Below are positions 33,792 through 43,301 of a DNA stretch of 64,000 bases, piece after piece. The notes under the pieces were generated by a model. It had not been told where the DNA came from, searched no databases, and saw only the letters and a program-made list of their open reading frames with translations. The DNA is from Acidaminococcus intestini DSM 21505 (GTDB lineage Bacteria; Bacillota; Negativicutes; Acidaminococcales; Acidaminococcaceae), in the NCBI RefSeq assembly GCF_000425045.1, contig NZ_KE384298.1, forward strand, positions 67,933-131,932. The letters run 5' to 3'. A program made the translations under genes and the position numbers. The number at the start of each line of letters is the position of its first letter. Within the stretch, counting starts at the first letter, position 1.

Positions 33792-36700
33792 ATGAACAGA
33801 GCGTATAAGGTCATTTACAACAAGAAAAGACGATTGGTCCAAGTCGTCTCCGAAATCAGCGGTGGATTTACCCGTGCTGAGCGTCAGGGACGGCGCAGCC
33901 TCCTACGCGGTCTCGTTTTGTCGTGCCTTGTCGGGGCAAGTCTCATCGCCGCCCCACTTCCGTCTTATGCAGCAACGACGGAAGAACAAGTCGCTGCCAA
34001 TAGTGCCGCCATTGCGCAGAACAAGACCAATATTGCGGCCAACAAAACAGCCATTGAAAGCAATCAGTCTGGGATCCGCGCCGTTACAAGAACAGTCGAA
34101 GCGCAGCAGGCCTCAATTTCCGGTAAGGCGGAACAGACAGACCTAAATAAAGAGACAGCAGAACGAAAAGCGGCTGATACGGCGACAAATGAGAAGGTCG
34201 CTGCCAATAAAGCGGCCATTGATCAAAACAAAACCGATATCGCAAAAAATAAAACCGATATTGCTGCCGCACAAGCATCCCTTTCGGGAAAGGCCGATCA
34301 ATCTGACCTTGATACGCTTAGCTCCAGAGTATCAGAAAATGCCACTGCGATTGGAACAAACCGCTCAAAAATCAATGAAAATCGAAGCAAGATCAAAGAA
34401 CTTGCTGATTCCCTGGGATTTAAGACAGACGAAAGTGGGACCATCACGGGGCAGTCAGGGCTAACCAAATATTTCAAGACGAAATCGTCCACGTCTTCCT
34501 ATACAGAAACCATGACCAAGGAAGATGGAACGACTGAAACAAAGACAACGACCATGACGGACGGTGAAGCCAAGGCGGAAGGCGGAAACTCCGTTGCCAT
34601 TGGTCCGAATGCCAACAGTAAGGCCAACCAGAGCATCACGTTGGGTGATGGAGCTGTGACAAAATCGACGGCAAGCCGCGGCATCGCAATCGGTCAGGGA
34701 GCCATTACGGGGGCGACTGCTGACATGGGAGCGGACCTTGGCTCTGACACGGCAACCAATCAAGGCGGTGTTGATTCCATCTCCATTGGGACCTTGTCCA
34801 ACGCCCGCGGCAATGACGCCATCGCCATTGGGCACAATGCGGAAGTTCAGAACGTGCCCATTGACGGATCCGGAACGGTTGCTTCCAAAGGAAGTCTCGC
34901 CATCGGCAGCGATGCCAAAGTATATGGAGCAAGCTACTCCCTCGCCCTTGGTGCAGGTGCCACCATTGCAGCAGATAACCTCAATGGAAATACAACAAAT
35001 GAAGCCATTGCGATTGGCTATAACGCAAAGGTGAATAATAATGCGACTCACGCCATAGTGATTGGGTCCAACGCAAACGCTGATAAAGCCGACGCCATTG
35101 CTATCGGCTACAAAGCATTCTCTGAAAAAAACAGTATGGCTTTGGGAAATAATGCCAAGGCCAGCGAAGACTCTCTTGCCATAGGATTTGGTGCAACCAG
35201 CAGTGCGCCCAACGCCCAAGCCTTTGGTAATGGTGCTGTAGCGACCAGCGGCGGCGATATTTCCATCGGGAATCTCGCTGGCGTGGGATCAGATGCAAAA
35301 AGGGCCAATGTAGATGGTTCCCTCATTGCCATTGGTGTTGCAGCAGGACAAAATGTGGTAGGAACAGCAAATGTCGCAATCGGTGATAAAGCAGGTTCCA
35401 ATGTCCACAGCAACTACAATGTATCCATTGGCTCCGAGGCAGGTCAGGGATTCAAAACGGAACAAACCCTGGATAATCCGCAAAATGGCTATAATGTGTC
35501 CATTGGTTACAAAGCCAATAATTTTTCTGAAATAAGCGGAACAGACACCACACAATACGCCATCGCCATTGGCGCCAATGCAACCTCCTACAGTAACAGC
35601 ACAGCCATTGGGCGGGCCGCCCTTTCAAACGGACAATATGCAATGGCCTTTGGAGATAACGCTCACGCCTATGATACGGGCAGTATTGCCTTTGGCTATA
35701 ATTCCGTTGCCAAAAACGGAAATGTTGCCATTGGGTCTGGTTCGGATGCCCAAGCCATTGTTTCTGGAACGGGCTATCTAACGCAGCAAATCGCCCCTTC
35801 CAGTTATGTTTCCGTCGGGACAAGCGAAAATCTGCGCCGCATTTCCAACGTAGCAGACGGCTCTCTTGACAGTGATGCCGTGACCGTGCGTCAGTTAAAA
35901 ACGGCGATGTCCCAAATTCCATCTGGCGGCACTTCTTCCGGCGATGTCACCAAAAACTATGTCGATCAACAGATCAGCAACCTTAACAGCAGTATTGAAG
36001 CCCTGTCGAAAAAGTATTTTTCTGTCAGTTCCAATGAAAATACGAGCACGGGAAATAAAAGCAATGACGGAACGAGTCCAGACAACAAAAACGCCATGGC
36101 AATTGGGCCGGGGACTGCGGCTCAGGCTGATGACGCCCTTGCCATAGGCAATAACACAAAATCAACAGGAGCCGGCAGCATTGCCATCGGCTCCGAAGGG
36201 CCCATCAAGTCAACTGACCCAGGCGACAGTACCCATTTAACAGAAGCAAAGGGGGAACGTTCCGTATCCATTGGGTCGGGATCGATTGCACAGACCGATC
36301 ATTCCATTGCCATTGGGACGAGAGCGACCAACTACAACCAGGTCAACGAAAATAATGAAAGTTCCAATCAAGGGAATCATTCCATTGCGATTGGTTATTA
36401 TGCCGAGACTTCCGGGGACAGCTCCATCGCAGCAGGAGATCAGGCCGTTGCTGCCGGCAATGGTTCCATTTCCATTGGTAAAGAATCCGGGACGGACGCC
36501 AGCGCAACCGACTCGATTGCGGTGGGGACCAGCACCAAAGTCAATGGTTCGACATCTACCGTCGTAGGCGCTCACAACACAGTAGAAGGTGATCGAAATC
36601 ATGCCTTTGGAACAGGAAATACCATGGATAACACGGGCGATGGTCCCTCTAATCCGATTTACGAATCGGGACTCATTGGCAACAATAACAAGATTTCAGC

Positions 36701-38873
36701 CATTTATAATAACCAAGACGAACATAAAGGATCTGTTACGGACGCTCACGCGGTAGGCAACGGCAATACCATCAGCCAGGAAAACGAAGGGTTTACTATC
36801 ACGGATGTCCAGATCAGCGGGTCCAATAACAAGGTATTGGGAGAGGCCTCTCAGATGGCAGAAGCTGGCAGCCTGAAGGGCATCACGATTGACGGGTTTG
36901 ACAATACGATCAAGGGGCGCAATGTGGATGACGCAGCCAATAAGACCGAGAACATCAATATTGTTGGCAACAACAACACTGTCGACATCCCCCTCCAAGG
37001 ACGTAAAGCAGATATGAACAACATCCAGATCCTGGGAAGTGATGTCAATGCGACGGTGGGCAATTCCGCCTACATTGGTTCCGGCAGTTCCGCCAAAAAG
37101 ACAGCCGATGAAACAACGTCCGGCGTGGGGACATACAACTATGACAGCAAGGACGCCAACTACACAACCCGCAGCGGGGAAACAGCAACATTTGCGGGTT
37201 CGGAAGCCACAGGCGTCGTTACGGTAGGAAGCGAAGGAAATTATCGCCGCGTCCAGAACGTTGCCGCCGGTCTTGTCGGTAAAGACAGTACCGATGCCGT
37301 GAACGGTTCCCAGCTCTACTATGCAACGCGCGATCATCACTATTTGGGAGATAACTCGAATCTTACAGATGATAAGAATATAGTCAATGTAGGATCTGAC
37401 GGTCACATCAACATCGTCGGCCAGACGAAAGATCTTGCAGGCAATTCCGTTACGACAGAAGAAGGCCTTAAGCAGCAGCTCACCGACGGCAACATTGGGG
37501 TTGTTGCAGACAGTGAACATCAGGCCATGATTGTCAAGCTGAACAAAGATGTGGTCCTTGGCAGTGATACCCAAGACGGGTCCTTGACACTCAAGAACAA
37601 TCAGGGACAGGAAACGGCCAAACTCACAGCTACGGAAGCTTCTTCCTCCCTGGACGGCAGTGCGACCATCCATCGTGCGGCCCTATCCGGAACGGCAAAT
37701 TCCTCTTCTCGCCTGCGCGCCGCAGCATCTGGCACGGAGACGGCTGAATCGACCTATGCCATTGCCACCATGGAAGATGGTCTTTCCTTCATCGGCGATG
37801 ACAGCACCAAAGTGGACCGGGTCCTCAATACCCAGCTCACCTTAAAGGGCGGAGCTTCGGGCACGCTTACTGACAACAACATCGGCGTCCGCAGCTTTAC
37901 AGCGGATAACGGAGCTACTGGCTTCCATGTTCAGCTTGCTTCGGATTTGACGAACCTGAACTCCGTAACGAGTCAGTCTGTCACGACTAATAACCTCACC
38001 GTCAAAGGCGGTGAATTCAAGGTCGAAAACGGGACCAACATCGACATGGACCAGAACCAGATCCACAACGTTGCGCCTGGTACAGCGCCGACCGATGCGG
38101 TCAACGTCAGCCAGCTCCGCGGCATGAACATCGATGTCCAGCAGGAATTCAACCGGGTTGATGGCCGCATCAACAACCTTGACAATCGGATCAGCCATGC
38201 CGGTGCCAATGCGGCCGCCCTTGCCGCTCTCCACCCCAACGACTTCGATCCAGATGACAAGTGGGATTTTGCTGGCGGCTACGGCAACTACCGCGGCAGC
38301 CACGCCGTTGCCTTCGGGGCTTTCTATCGTCCGACTGAAGATGTCATGTTCAGCGTCGGCGGCTCCATGGGCGGTGGTGAAAACATGGTCAATGCTGGCG
38401 TCACCTTTAAATTGGGCCAAAACAACAACGTCTCCAATTCCCGCGTTGCCATGGCAAAGGAAATCCGCGATATGCGCAAGGCGCTTGCTGAACAAAGTGC
38501 GGAAATTGCCCAGCTTAAAGCCGTCCATGGCTTTAAGATCGATCCCATGAAGAGCGAGCTCTTCCCTGACGTGGCAGAAAACCATTGGGCCTATGAATAT
38601 GTGACAAAGCTTGCCGGTAACGGCGTCCTCAAAGGCTATCCCGATGGTGAGTTCAAGGGCAATCGCATGATGAGCCGCTATGAATTTGCCGCCATCGTCT
38701 ACCGCATCGTCCAAAGCGGCATGGCTTCCACCGATCCGGAACTGAGCCGTCTAGTTAAGGACTTCTCACCGGAACTGAAGTACATCCGTATCGACACGAT
38801 TCAGAAAGACCGGAACGGGAACCCAACCATTGAACGTGTCCGCGTAAATAAACCGATTCAGGCCGGTAAATAA
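33792..38873 (+). CDS. Trimeric autotransporter adhesin (YadA/Hia type) with C-terminal SLH domain
   Basis: A 1693-aa surface adhesin from ATG 33792. Residues 1-25 form an ESPR-type extended signal (NRAYKVIYNKKRRLVQVVSE), with a hydrophobic core at 38-56 and cleavage after PSYA (60). Residues 61-235 are coiled coil with N-K-T-x-I repeats. Two YadA-like head regions of left-handed AIG repeats (about 263-670 and 768-1150) are each followed by a neck (VTVRQL; DAVNGSQLYYA). A stalk, then DAVNVSQLRGMNID, leads to the four-strand YadA anchor (about 1469-1543). Beyond the barrel come a short coiled coil (1551-1580) and an SLH motif (FPDVAENHWAYEYVTKLA, about 1590-1640), presumably binding peptidoglycan in the periplasm. 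Confidence 0.95.
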   Translation: MNRAYKVIYNKKRRLVQVVSEISGGFTRAERQGRRSLLRGLVLSCLVGASLIAAPLPSYAATTEEQVAANSAAIAQNKTNIAANKTAIESNQSGIRAVTRTVEAQQASISGKAEQTDLNKETAERKAADTATNEKVAANKAAIDQNKTDIAKNKTDIAAAQASLSGKADQSDLDTLSSRVSENATAIGTNRSKINENRSKIKELADSLGFKTDESGTITGQSGLTKYFKTKSSTSSYTETMTKEDGTTETKTTTMTDGEAKAEGGNSVAIGPNANSKANQSITLGDGAVTKSTASRGIAIGQGAITGATADMGADLGSDTATNQGGVDSISIGTLSNARGNDAIAIGHNAEVQNVPIDGSGTVASKGSLAIGSDAKVYGASYSLALGAGATIAADNLNGNTTNEAIAIGYNAKVNNNATHAIVIGSNANADKADAIAIGYKAFSEKNSMALGNNAKASEDSLAIGFGATSSAPNAQAFGNGAVATSGGDISIGNLAGVGSDAKRANVDGSLIAIGVAAGQNVVGTANVAIGDKAGSNVHSNYNVSIGSEAGQGFKTEQTLDNPQNGYNVSIGYKANNFSEISGTDTTQYAIAIGANATSYSNSTAIGRAALSNGQYAMAFGDNAHAYDTGSIAFGYNSVAKNGNVAIGSGSDAQAIVSGTGYLTQQIAPSSYVSVGTSENLRRISNVADGSLDSDAVTVRQLKTAMSQIPSGGTSSGDVTKNYVDQQISNLNSSIEALSKKYFSVSSNENTSTGNKSNDGTSPDNKNAMAIGPGTAAQADDALAIGNNTKSTGAGSIAIGSEGPIKSTDPGDSTHLTEAKGERSVSIGSGSIAQTDHSIAIGTRATNYNQVNENNESSNQGNHSIAIGYYAETSGDSSIAAGDQAVAAGNGSISIGKESGTDASATDSIAVGTSTKVNGSTSTVVGAHNTVEGDRNHAFGTGNTMDNTGDGPSNPIYESGLIGNNNKISAIYNNQDEHKGSVTDAHAVGNGNTISQENEGFTITDVQISGSNNKVLGEASQMAEAGSLKGITIDGFDNTIKGRNVDDAANKTENINIVGNNNTVDIPLQGRKADMNNIQILGSDVNATVGNSAYIGSGSSAKKTADETTSGVGTYNYDSKDANYTTRSGETATFAGSEATGVVTVGSEGNYRRVQNVAAGLVGKDSTDAVNGSQLYYATRDHHYLGDNSNLTDDKNIVNVGSDGHINIVGQTKDLAGNSVTTEEGLKQQLTDGNIGVVADSEHQAMIVKLNKDVVLGSDTQDGSLTLKNNQGQETAKLTATEASSSLDGSATIHRAALSGTANSSSRLRAAASGTETAESTYAIATMEDGLSFIGDDSTKVDRVLNTQLTLKGGASGTLTDNNIGVRSFTADNGATGFHVQLASDLTNLNSVTSQSVTTNNLTVKGGEFKVENGTNIDMDQNQIHNVAPGTAPTDAVNVSQLRGMNIDVQQEFNRVDGRINNLDNRISHAGANAAALAALHPNDFDPDDKWDFAGGYGNYRGSHAVAFGAFYRPTEDVMFSVGGSMGGGENMVNAGVTFKLGQNNNVSNSRVAMAKEIRDMRKALAEQSAEIAQLKAVHGFKIDPMKSELFPDVAENHWAYEYVTKLAGNGVLKGYPDGEFKGNRMMSRYEFAAIVYRIVQSGMASTDPELSRLVKDFSPELKYIRIDTIQKDRNGNPTIERVRVNKPIQAGK

Positions 38874-38931
38874 TCCGGGTTGGATGGGCCCCGACCTTCC
38901 CGCCCTTTCGGAAGACTGCAATTTCCCCATA

Positions 38932-38977
38932 AAAACAAGGCTCCGTGAAGTAAAACTACTTCACGGAGCCTTGTTTT
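38932..38977. terminator. Bidirectional terminator after the adhesin
   Basis: A perfect 21-bp inverted repeat around a 4-nt AAAC loop with terminal A4/T4 tracts, between the adhesin and the convergent phosphatase gene. Confidence 0.93.
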
Positions 38978-38982
38978 ACGTG

Positions 38983-39642
38983 TTATCGCTTGATTGGAAA
39001 ATCAAAGAGGCCAATTTTCTCATCACTTCGCAGATAGGAAAGGTCATTCAAAAGGAAGATGGCATGTTCATCCCACTTATTGATACCAATCATCGTAAGC
39101 GACGCCGGACGGATATCAAAGGACACTTTCTTGAAAGCCACTTCATCAATGGAATAGCCCATCCAGTAGAAAAGGATATTTTGGATAGATCCTTTATGGG
39201 CGACGATGATAAGGTCTTCCGTCCCAGAAAGGACATCCTTTATCCCATCAATCGTCCGCTCATAGAACTCCCGCCGCGTCTCCCCTTCATCATAATTGCG
39301 ATGATCAAGTTCGCGTCCCGTTTTTGGAGCATGGTAAAAAGCCTTTGCGGCAATGACGCTCTTGCCGGCAGCCTTTCCATTATTTTTTTCACGCAAGGCC
39401 TCAAAAAGGATCATTTCCTTGATACCAAGCGCCTTTTTAAGGATGGCCGCGCCTAGCTGACAGCGCTGCAGGTCACTTGCTGCCAAACGGGGTGGTTTCC
39501 TTCCAGCAAAATCCTTTTTGAGGACCGCTGCCAGTTTCTCCATTTGGACCTTGCCGTCTGCCGTAAGGCATGAATCAGTCCAGCCACCAGTAAGGGCCTT
39601 GACGTGATGCTCTGCTTCACCGTGACGGATGAGTAGAATCAT
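38983..39642 (-). CDS. Histidine phosphatase (phosphoglycerate mutase-like) family protein
   Basis: A 219-aa cytoplasmic phosphatase with the catalytic RHG motif at residues 6-8 (LLIRHGEAEHH) and the second His in LIIVAHKGSIQNILF. LAASDLQRCQLGAAIL supplies the conserved Arg. Substrate unknown; phosphoglycerate mutase activity is unlikely given the sequence around the lid. It is the last gene of the sepF-proC-ylmH run, 17 bp after ylmH. Confidence 0.87.
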   Translation of the reverse strand: MILLIRHGEAEHHVKALTGGWTDSCLTADGKVQMEKLAAVLKKDFAGRKPPRLAASDLQRCQLGAAILKKALGIKEMILFEALREKNNGKAAGKSVIAAKAFYHAPKTGRELDHRNYDEGETRREFYERTIDGIKDVLSGTEDLIIVAHKGSIQNILFYWMGYSIDEVAFKKVSFDIRPASLTMIGINKWDEHAIFLLNDLSYLRSDEKIGLFDFPIKR

Positions 39643-39659
39643 AATGGGCCTCCTCCCAA

Positions 39660-40445
39660 TCAGAGATACCGCTTCATGGTAATGGCCATACGACCTTTTT
39701 TGGTAGTACCGCGCACTTCAGCAAGTTCTGCCCTGCCTCGGCTTCTAAAGGAAATCACATCCCCTTCCTTGACAAGCTGGGAAGGATTTTTGGCGTCCTG
39801 CCAATTGACGCGCACATTCTGCCCCTTGATTTCCTCGGCCATGCGGGAACGGGAAACGCCAAAGCCAGCCGCCGCGACAGCATCCAGCCGAAGGGCTGAA
39901 ACGGTGGCGGAAATGACCTTGACACGCTGCTCCTTTTCCTTGAGCTCCGTTAGGGGAATTTCCTTTACTTCTACCGTGGCCGCCCCGATCTGTGTCAAGT
40001 TGGAAAGGATAAAAGGGACCATGGTCTTGTCAACAACCATCTGGGCTCCCTCGTCGGTAAAGACAATGTCTCCCAAGATATCCCGGCTGCAGCCCATACC
40101 CGTAAAAGCTCCCAGAACATCGCGGTGACCCACATCATAATAACGTTTGTCCCAGGTTACAAGAAGGGCCGCAATGGCAAAATCCGGTTCACCATAAAAA
40201 TCGTCCACAACATAGGCAATACGCATCCGTTCGGCATTTTGAAAGCCCCCGAAGCTCTTCATAGTAATCTGTGTATAGTTTGACGCGACAATATCGGCCA
40301 CATTGATGCCATGGGGATCCATGAAATCACTGACCATATAGCGGCGATTGCGGCGGGCCTGGTCTGCAAGGTCAATAAGTTTTCCCGCCAGTTCCTCGTC
40401 TCCGCCGGCTTTAAAGAATCTAAGGATTTTTTCTCGATCTGCCAT
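39660..40445 (-). CDS. ylmH: YlmH-type RNA-binding S4 domain protein
   Basis: A 261-aa protein with an N-terminal domain (about 1-80), a central domain (about 80-175, GAFTGMGCSRDILGDI) and a C-terminal S4 RNA-binding domain (about 180-250, LRLDAVAAAGFGVSRSRMAE). YlmH homologues lie in the division cluster of Firmicutes and act on stalled or recycled 50S subunits. Here it follows proC by 2 bp, consistent with the sepF neighbourhood. Confidence 0.9.
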   Translation of the reverse strand: MADREKILRFFKAGGDEELAGKLIDLADQARRNRRYMVSDFMDPHGINVADIVASNYTQITMKSFGGFQNAERMRIAYVVDDFYGEPDFAIAALLVTWDKRYYDVGHRDVLGAFTGMGCSRDILGDIVFTDEGAQMVVDKTMVPFILSNLTQIGAATVEVKEIPLTELKEKEQRVKVISATVSALRLDAVAAAGFGVSRSRMAEEIKGQNVRVNWQDAKNPSQLVKEGDVISFRSRGRAELAEVRGTTKKGRMAITMKRYL

Positions 40446-40447
40446 AG

Positions 40448-41266
40448 TTATTTCTTGAGCGCTGCACTTTGCTTCAAAACAGCATCGACAGCGTCATAGA
40501 ACGCTCCTCTCACTCCGTGATTTTCAAGGGCCTTGATGCCTGCAATGGTCGTACCCCCGGGACTTGTCACCTGATCGCGCAGCTGGGCGGGGTGAAGGCC
40601 TGTCTTAAGACCCATCATGCCACTTCCTGCCATGGTGGCAGCGGCAAGCTTGATGGCAAGGGCACGCGGAAGGCCTGCCATGACGCCCGCGTCAGCGAGG
40701 GCATCCATGACTACAAAAAAGTAACCCGGTCCGCAGCCACTGATGGCCGTAATGGCTTCCATGGCACTTTCATCAACCCAAATGGTCTCGCCGCAGGAAT
40801 TGAAGATGGTCCCCGCGAAGGCCTTCATGTCTTCGGTCACGGCGTCATCGGCGGTAAGGGCCGTCATCCCCATGCCAACAGCAAGGGGGGTATTGGGCAT
40901 GGCACGAATGACGGCGTGGGCCGGCACAAGAGCGTGAAGCTTTGCAAGGTCAAAACTTCCCATGATGGAAAGGATTGCAGCTTCCTTTGGAAGGGTCTCC
41001 AGCATTTCTGCCGTGACAGCCTTATGGGCCATCTGCGGTTTTACAGCAAGGATGACAAGGTCAGCACCCTGTACAGCCTCTTCATTTTTTCCGCAAACAG
41101 CGGCCTTTGGATAGGACGCGCGCAGCCGGTCCTGGCTCTTTTGGGAAGGGACGGAAAGGGCAATATCGGATTCAGAAGCGACATTTCCCAGGAGCATACC
41201 CTTTAAGATGGCCTCTCCCATCGCTCCGCAGCCAATAAAAGCAATCTTTGGATTTATCTCTCCCAT
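40448..41266 (-). CDS. proC: Pyrroline-5-carboxylate reductase
   Basis: NAD(P)H-dependent last step of proline synthesis; 272 aa. N-terminal Rossmann motif IAFIGCGAMGEAILKGML, PNTPLAVGMGMTALT, and the signature GCGPGYFFVVMDALADAGV through TSPGGTTIAGIKALE are all present. The ATG lies 7 bp after GAGG inside the 3' end of sepF (13-bp overlap), indicating coupling. Presence of proC between sepF and ylmH is a known arrangement in several Firmicutes. Confidence 0.96.
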   Translation of the reverse strand: MGEINPKIAFIGCGAMGEAILKGMLLGNVASESDIALSVPSQKSQDRLRASYPKAAVCGKNEEAVQGADLVILAVKPQMAHKAVTAEMLETLPKEAAILSIMGSFDLAKLHALVPAHAVIRAMPNTPLAVGMGMTALTADDAVTEDMKAFAGTIFNSCGETIWVDESAMEAITAISGCGPGYFFVVMDALADAGVMAGLPRALAIKLAAATMAGSGMMGLKTGLHPAQLRDQVTSPGGTTIAGIKALENHGVRGAFYDAVDAVLKQSAALKK

Positions 41267-41751
41267 GGTTCAGCCTCGCTTTCACTTGTGTAATTCGTAT
41301 TTTCCACGTCGATTTCAACATTTTGCGGCGCGCAGACCATGATATTGCGTCCAACTTTGCGCAAAGACCCATCAAGGGCATAGATGGTGCCACTGATAAA
41401 ATCCACAATACGTTTGCGCACATCGTTATCCGTATTTTCAAAGTTGATCACCACAGGCTGGTTATTACGCAGGTAATCCGCCATTTTCTGGACCTCGTCA
41501 AAACCAATGGGTTCCACGACGACAACGCTCACGGATTTTTGCGCATGGGGCATGGCAATGAGATTGTCCCGTCCCGTATGACGTGACTCTTCATAGCGGT
41601 TTGTTTCATAACCGCGATGACTTTCGCTGCCATAACTTTTGGTGCCAAACATAGGCACGACATTGTCCTTTTTTTCATCGTCAAATTCGAATTCGTTGTC
41701 CTCTTCTTCCTTGAGGCCGATGGCACGCATGATATTATCGAAAAATTTCAT
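41254..41751 (-). CDS. sepF: Cell division protein SepF
   Basis: Membrane-binding partner of FtsZ. 165 aa with the N-terminal amphipathic helix (MKFFDNIMRAIGL), an acidic then polar linker (residues 15-70) and the SepF core beta-domain (about 75-155) with NNQPVVINFENTDND and RKRIVDFISGTIYALDG. It lies between yggS (14 bp upstream) and proC. Confidence 0.95.
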   Translation of the reverse strand: MKFFDNIMRAIGLKEEEDNEFEFDDEKKDNVVPMFGTKSYGSESHRGYETNRYEESRHTGRDNLIAMPHAQKSVSVVVVEPIGFDEVQKMADYLRNNQPVVINFENTDNDVRKRIVDFISGTIYALDGSLRKVGRNIMVCAPQNVEIDVENTNYTSESEAEPWER

Positions 41752-41765
41752 GGAATCTTCTCTCC

Positions 41766-42470
41766 TTAAAATTTGAGGGTATAGTCGCGGGCACCAAAAA
41801 GAGCGGAACCCACACGGATTTCATTGGCGCCTTCTTCTACGGCAATCCAATAATCATGGGTCATGCCCATGGAAAGGATGTTGACATCTTCATGCTTGAG
41901 TGCGTCCCTGAGGAAAAGGAAATCCTCATACCCCGCGCGGAAAACAGGACGCGTTTCTTCCACCTGGTCCGTTGCCTGGGCAATGACCATGACGCCGCGG
42001 ACACGCAGATGAGGATAAGCATCCAGCGTTTTTACAATGGCCCTGAAATCGGCCGGTTGAAAGCCACTTTTTTGGCTCTCCCCCGCTTCATTGATCTGAA
42101 GCAGCACATCCTGCACCTTGCCAACCTGTTCGGCCGCCCTATCCAGATGGGTCAAGATCTTGGCACTGTCCGCCGATTCAATAAGGTCAAAATGTTCTAC
42201 CGCATGTTTAGCCTTATTGGTCTGGAGATGACCAATAAGGTGCCAATGACCTCTTTTCGGCAGGACTTCCTGCTTATGCATCGCCTCCTGGACCCGGTTT
42301 TCCCCAATTTCCGTAAGCCCTGCGTCAAGGGCCTCCGTAACCACCTCAGGGGGATGGTTCTTAGTGACAGCAAGAATGGTCACCGTATCCCCTGTCACCT
42401 TCTTTTCCTTGCGAAGAGCCAAGGCCTCATCGATTTTTTTCTGAACTGAGGCAAGTTTTTCCGAAAGCAT
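41766..42470 (-). CDS. YggS family pyridoxal-phosphate homeostasis protein
   Basis: Alanine-racemase-like N-terminal barrel protein that binds PLP and buffers its pool. ATG 42470 after AAGGAG gives 234 aa, the usual size; the longer frame overlaps pgeF and is rejected. The PLP lysine is in ILAVTKNHP, and IGENRVQEAMHK, HLIGHLQTNKAKHAVE, MSMGMTHDYWIAVEEGANE and IRVGSALFGARDY are classic. It sits between pgeF and sepF as in other Firmicutes. Confidence 0.95.
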   Translation of the reverse strand: MLSEKLASVQKKIDEALALRKEKKVTGDTVTILAVTKNHPPEVVTEALDAGLTEIGENRVQEAMHKQEVLPKRGHWHLIGHLQTNKAKHAVEHFDLIESADSAKILTHLDRAAEQVGKVQDVLLQINEAGESQKSGFQPADFRAIVKTLDAYPHLRVRGVMVIAQATDQVEETRPVFRAGYEDFLFLRDALKHEDVNILSMGMTHDYWIAVEEGANEIRVGSALFGARDYTLKF

Positions 42471-42492
42471 GCACAACATCTCCTTACGAGTT

Positions 42493-43299
42493 TTACCTTC
42501 CACGTTGAAATAAAATGGCAGCAAGCCTTCCCGTCCGGCCATGATCACGGCGATAGGAAAAATAGTGGTCAGAGGAAAAGGTCGATACTCCAGCAAGATA
42601 AATCTGGTTTGTTGGGATCCCTGCTTTTTGGAGCATCGCTGCATTAAGGTGCCATAGATCCATCAAATAGTGATGGGGCCGCGTCTGGATAAAGAACGCT
42701 TCATAGCCAGGCGCCGCGTTACGCACCCTGTCATCAACCTCATAATCCTTGGGACCAATGGAAGGACCAATGGCCGCAACAAGGTCCCGGGGCTGACTGT
42801 GAAACGTCTCTTTCATGACAGAAACGGCCCTGGGCCCGATGGCACCCACTGTACCCCGCCAGCCAGCATGCAGCAGGGCTGCTCCTTTTTGGACGGGATC
42901 CACAATCATGATGGGTGTACAGTCCGCATAAAAAAGCATGAGGGGAAGATCCTTTTCACCCGATGCAAGGCCATCCACACCGGCAAGAGTCGTTCCAAAG
43001 TCCCTTGCCCCACGGCCAGCCTGGGCGGCATCTACCACTGCTATCTGGCTCCCATGGATCTGGGCGCAGGTCACCGTGCGGTCAAGCGAAATGGAAAGGG
43101 CGCGGGCCGCTTTTTCCCGGTTCCTTATAACAAGCGCCGCTTCATCCCCCACGTGAAGGGCCATATTAAGCGTATGGGGAAGGATGGCACTTTCCCCGCC
43201 CTCCATACAGGTAAAGGCGTTCTCAAAGCCCATTTCCCGCAAAACCGGGAAATAGCCATAGGTCACGCCTTCTTTTGTTTCATAACAGAACGTCTCCAT
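42493..43299 (-). CDS. pgeF: Peptidoglycan editing factor/polyphenol oxidase-like protein (PgeF/YfiH)
   Basis: A 268-aa laccase-domain protein; family members act as purine nucleoside phosphorylases/adenosine deaminases or edit UDP-MurNAc-linked serine. Metal ligands are visible in MLFYADCTPIMIVDP and ALLHAGWRGTVGAIGP, with an N-terminal His in LNMALHVGDE. It precedes yggS by 22 bp in the division cluster. Confidence 0.92.
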   Translation of the reverse strand: METFCYETKEGVTYGYFPVLREMGFENAFTCMEGGESAILPHTLNMALHVGDEAALVIRNREKAARALSISLDRTVTCAQIHGSQIAVVDAAQAGRGARDFGTTLAGVDGLASGEKDLPLMLFYADCTPIMIVDPVQKGAALLHAGWRGTVGAIGPRAVSVMKETFHSQPRDLVAAIGPSIGPKDYEVDDRVRNAAPGYEAFFIQTRPHHYLMDLWHLNAAMLQKAGIPTNQIYLAGVSTFSSDHYFSYRRDHGRTGRLAAILFQRGR

Positions 43300-43301
43300 A
43301 A

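Noticed and set aside
34590..37080. Periodic repeats within the adhesin that could suggest a CRISPR or satellite array
   Set aside because: They are degenerate codons of the 14-15-residue AIG head repeats, in frame, without identical direct repeats and spacers. No CRISPR array is present in the window.
36696..37673. 325-codon open frame on the minus strand inside the adhesin
   Set aside because: Arises from the repetitive adhesin coding sequence; no gene-like features.
42471..42644. N-terminal extension of YggS
   Set aside because: Overlaps pgeF out of frame and precedes a strong ribosome-binding site; YggS normally starts at the internal ATG.
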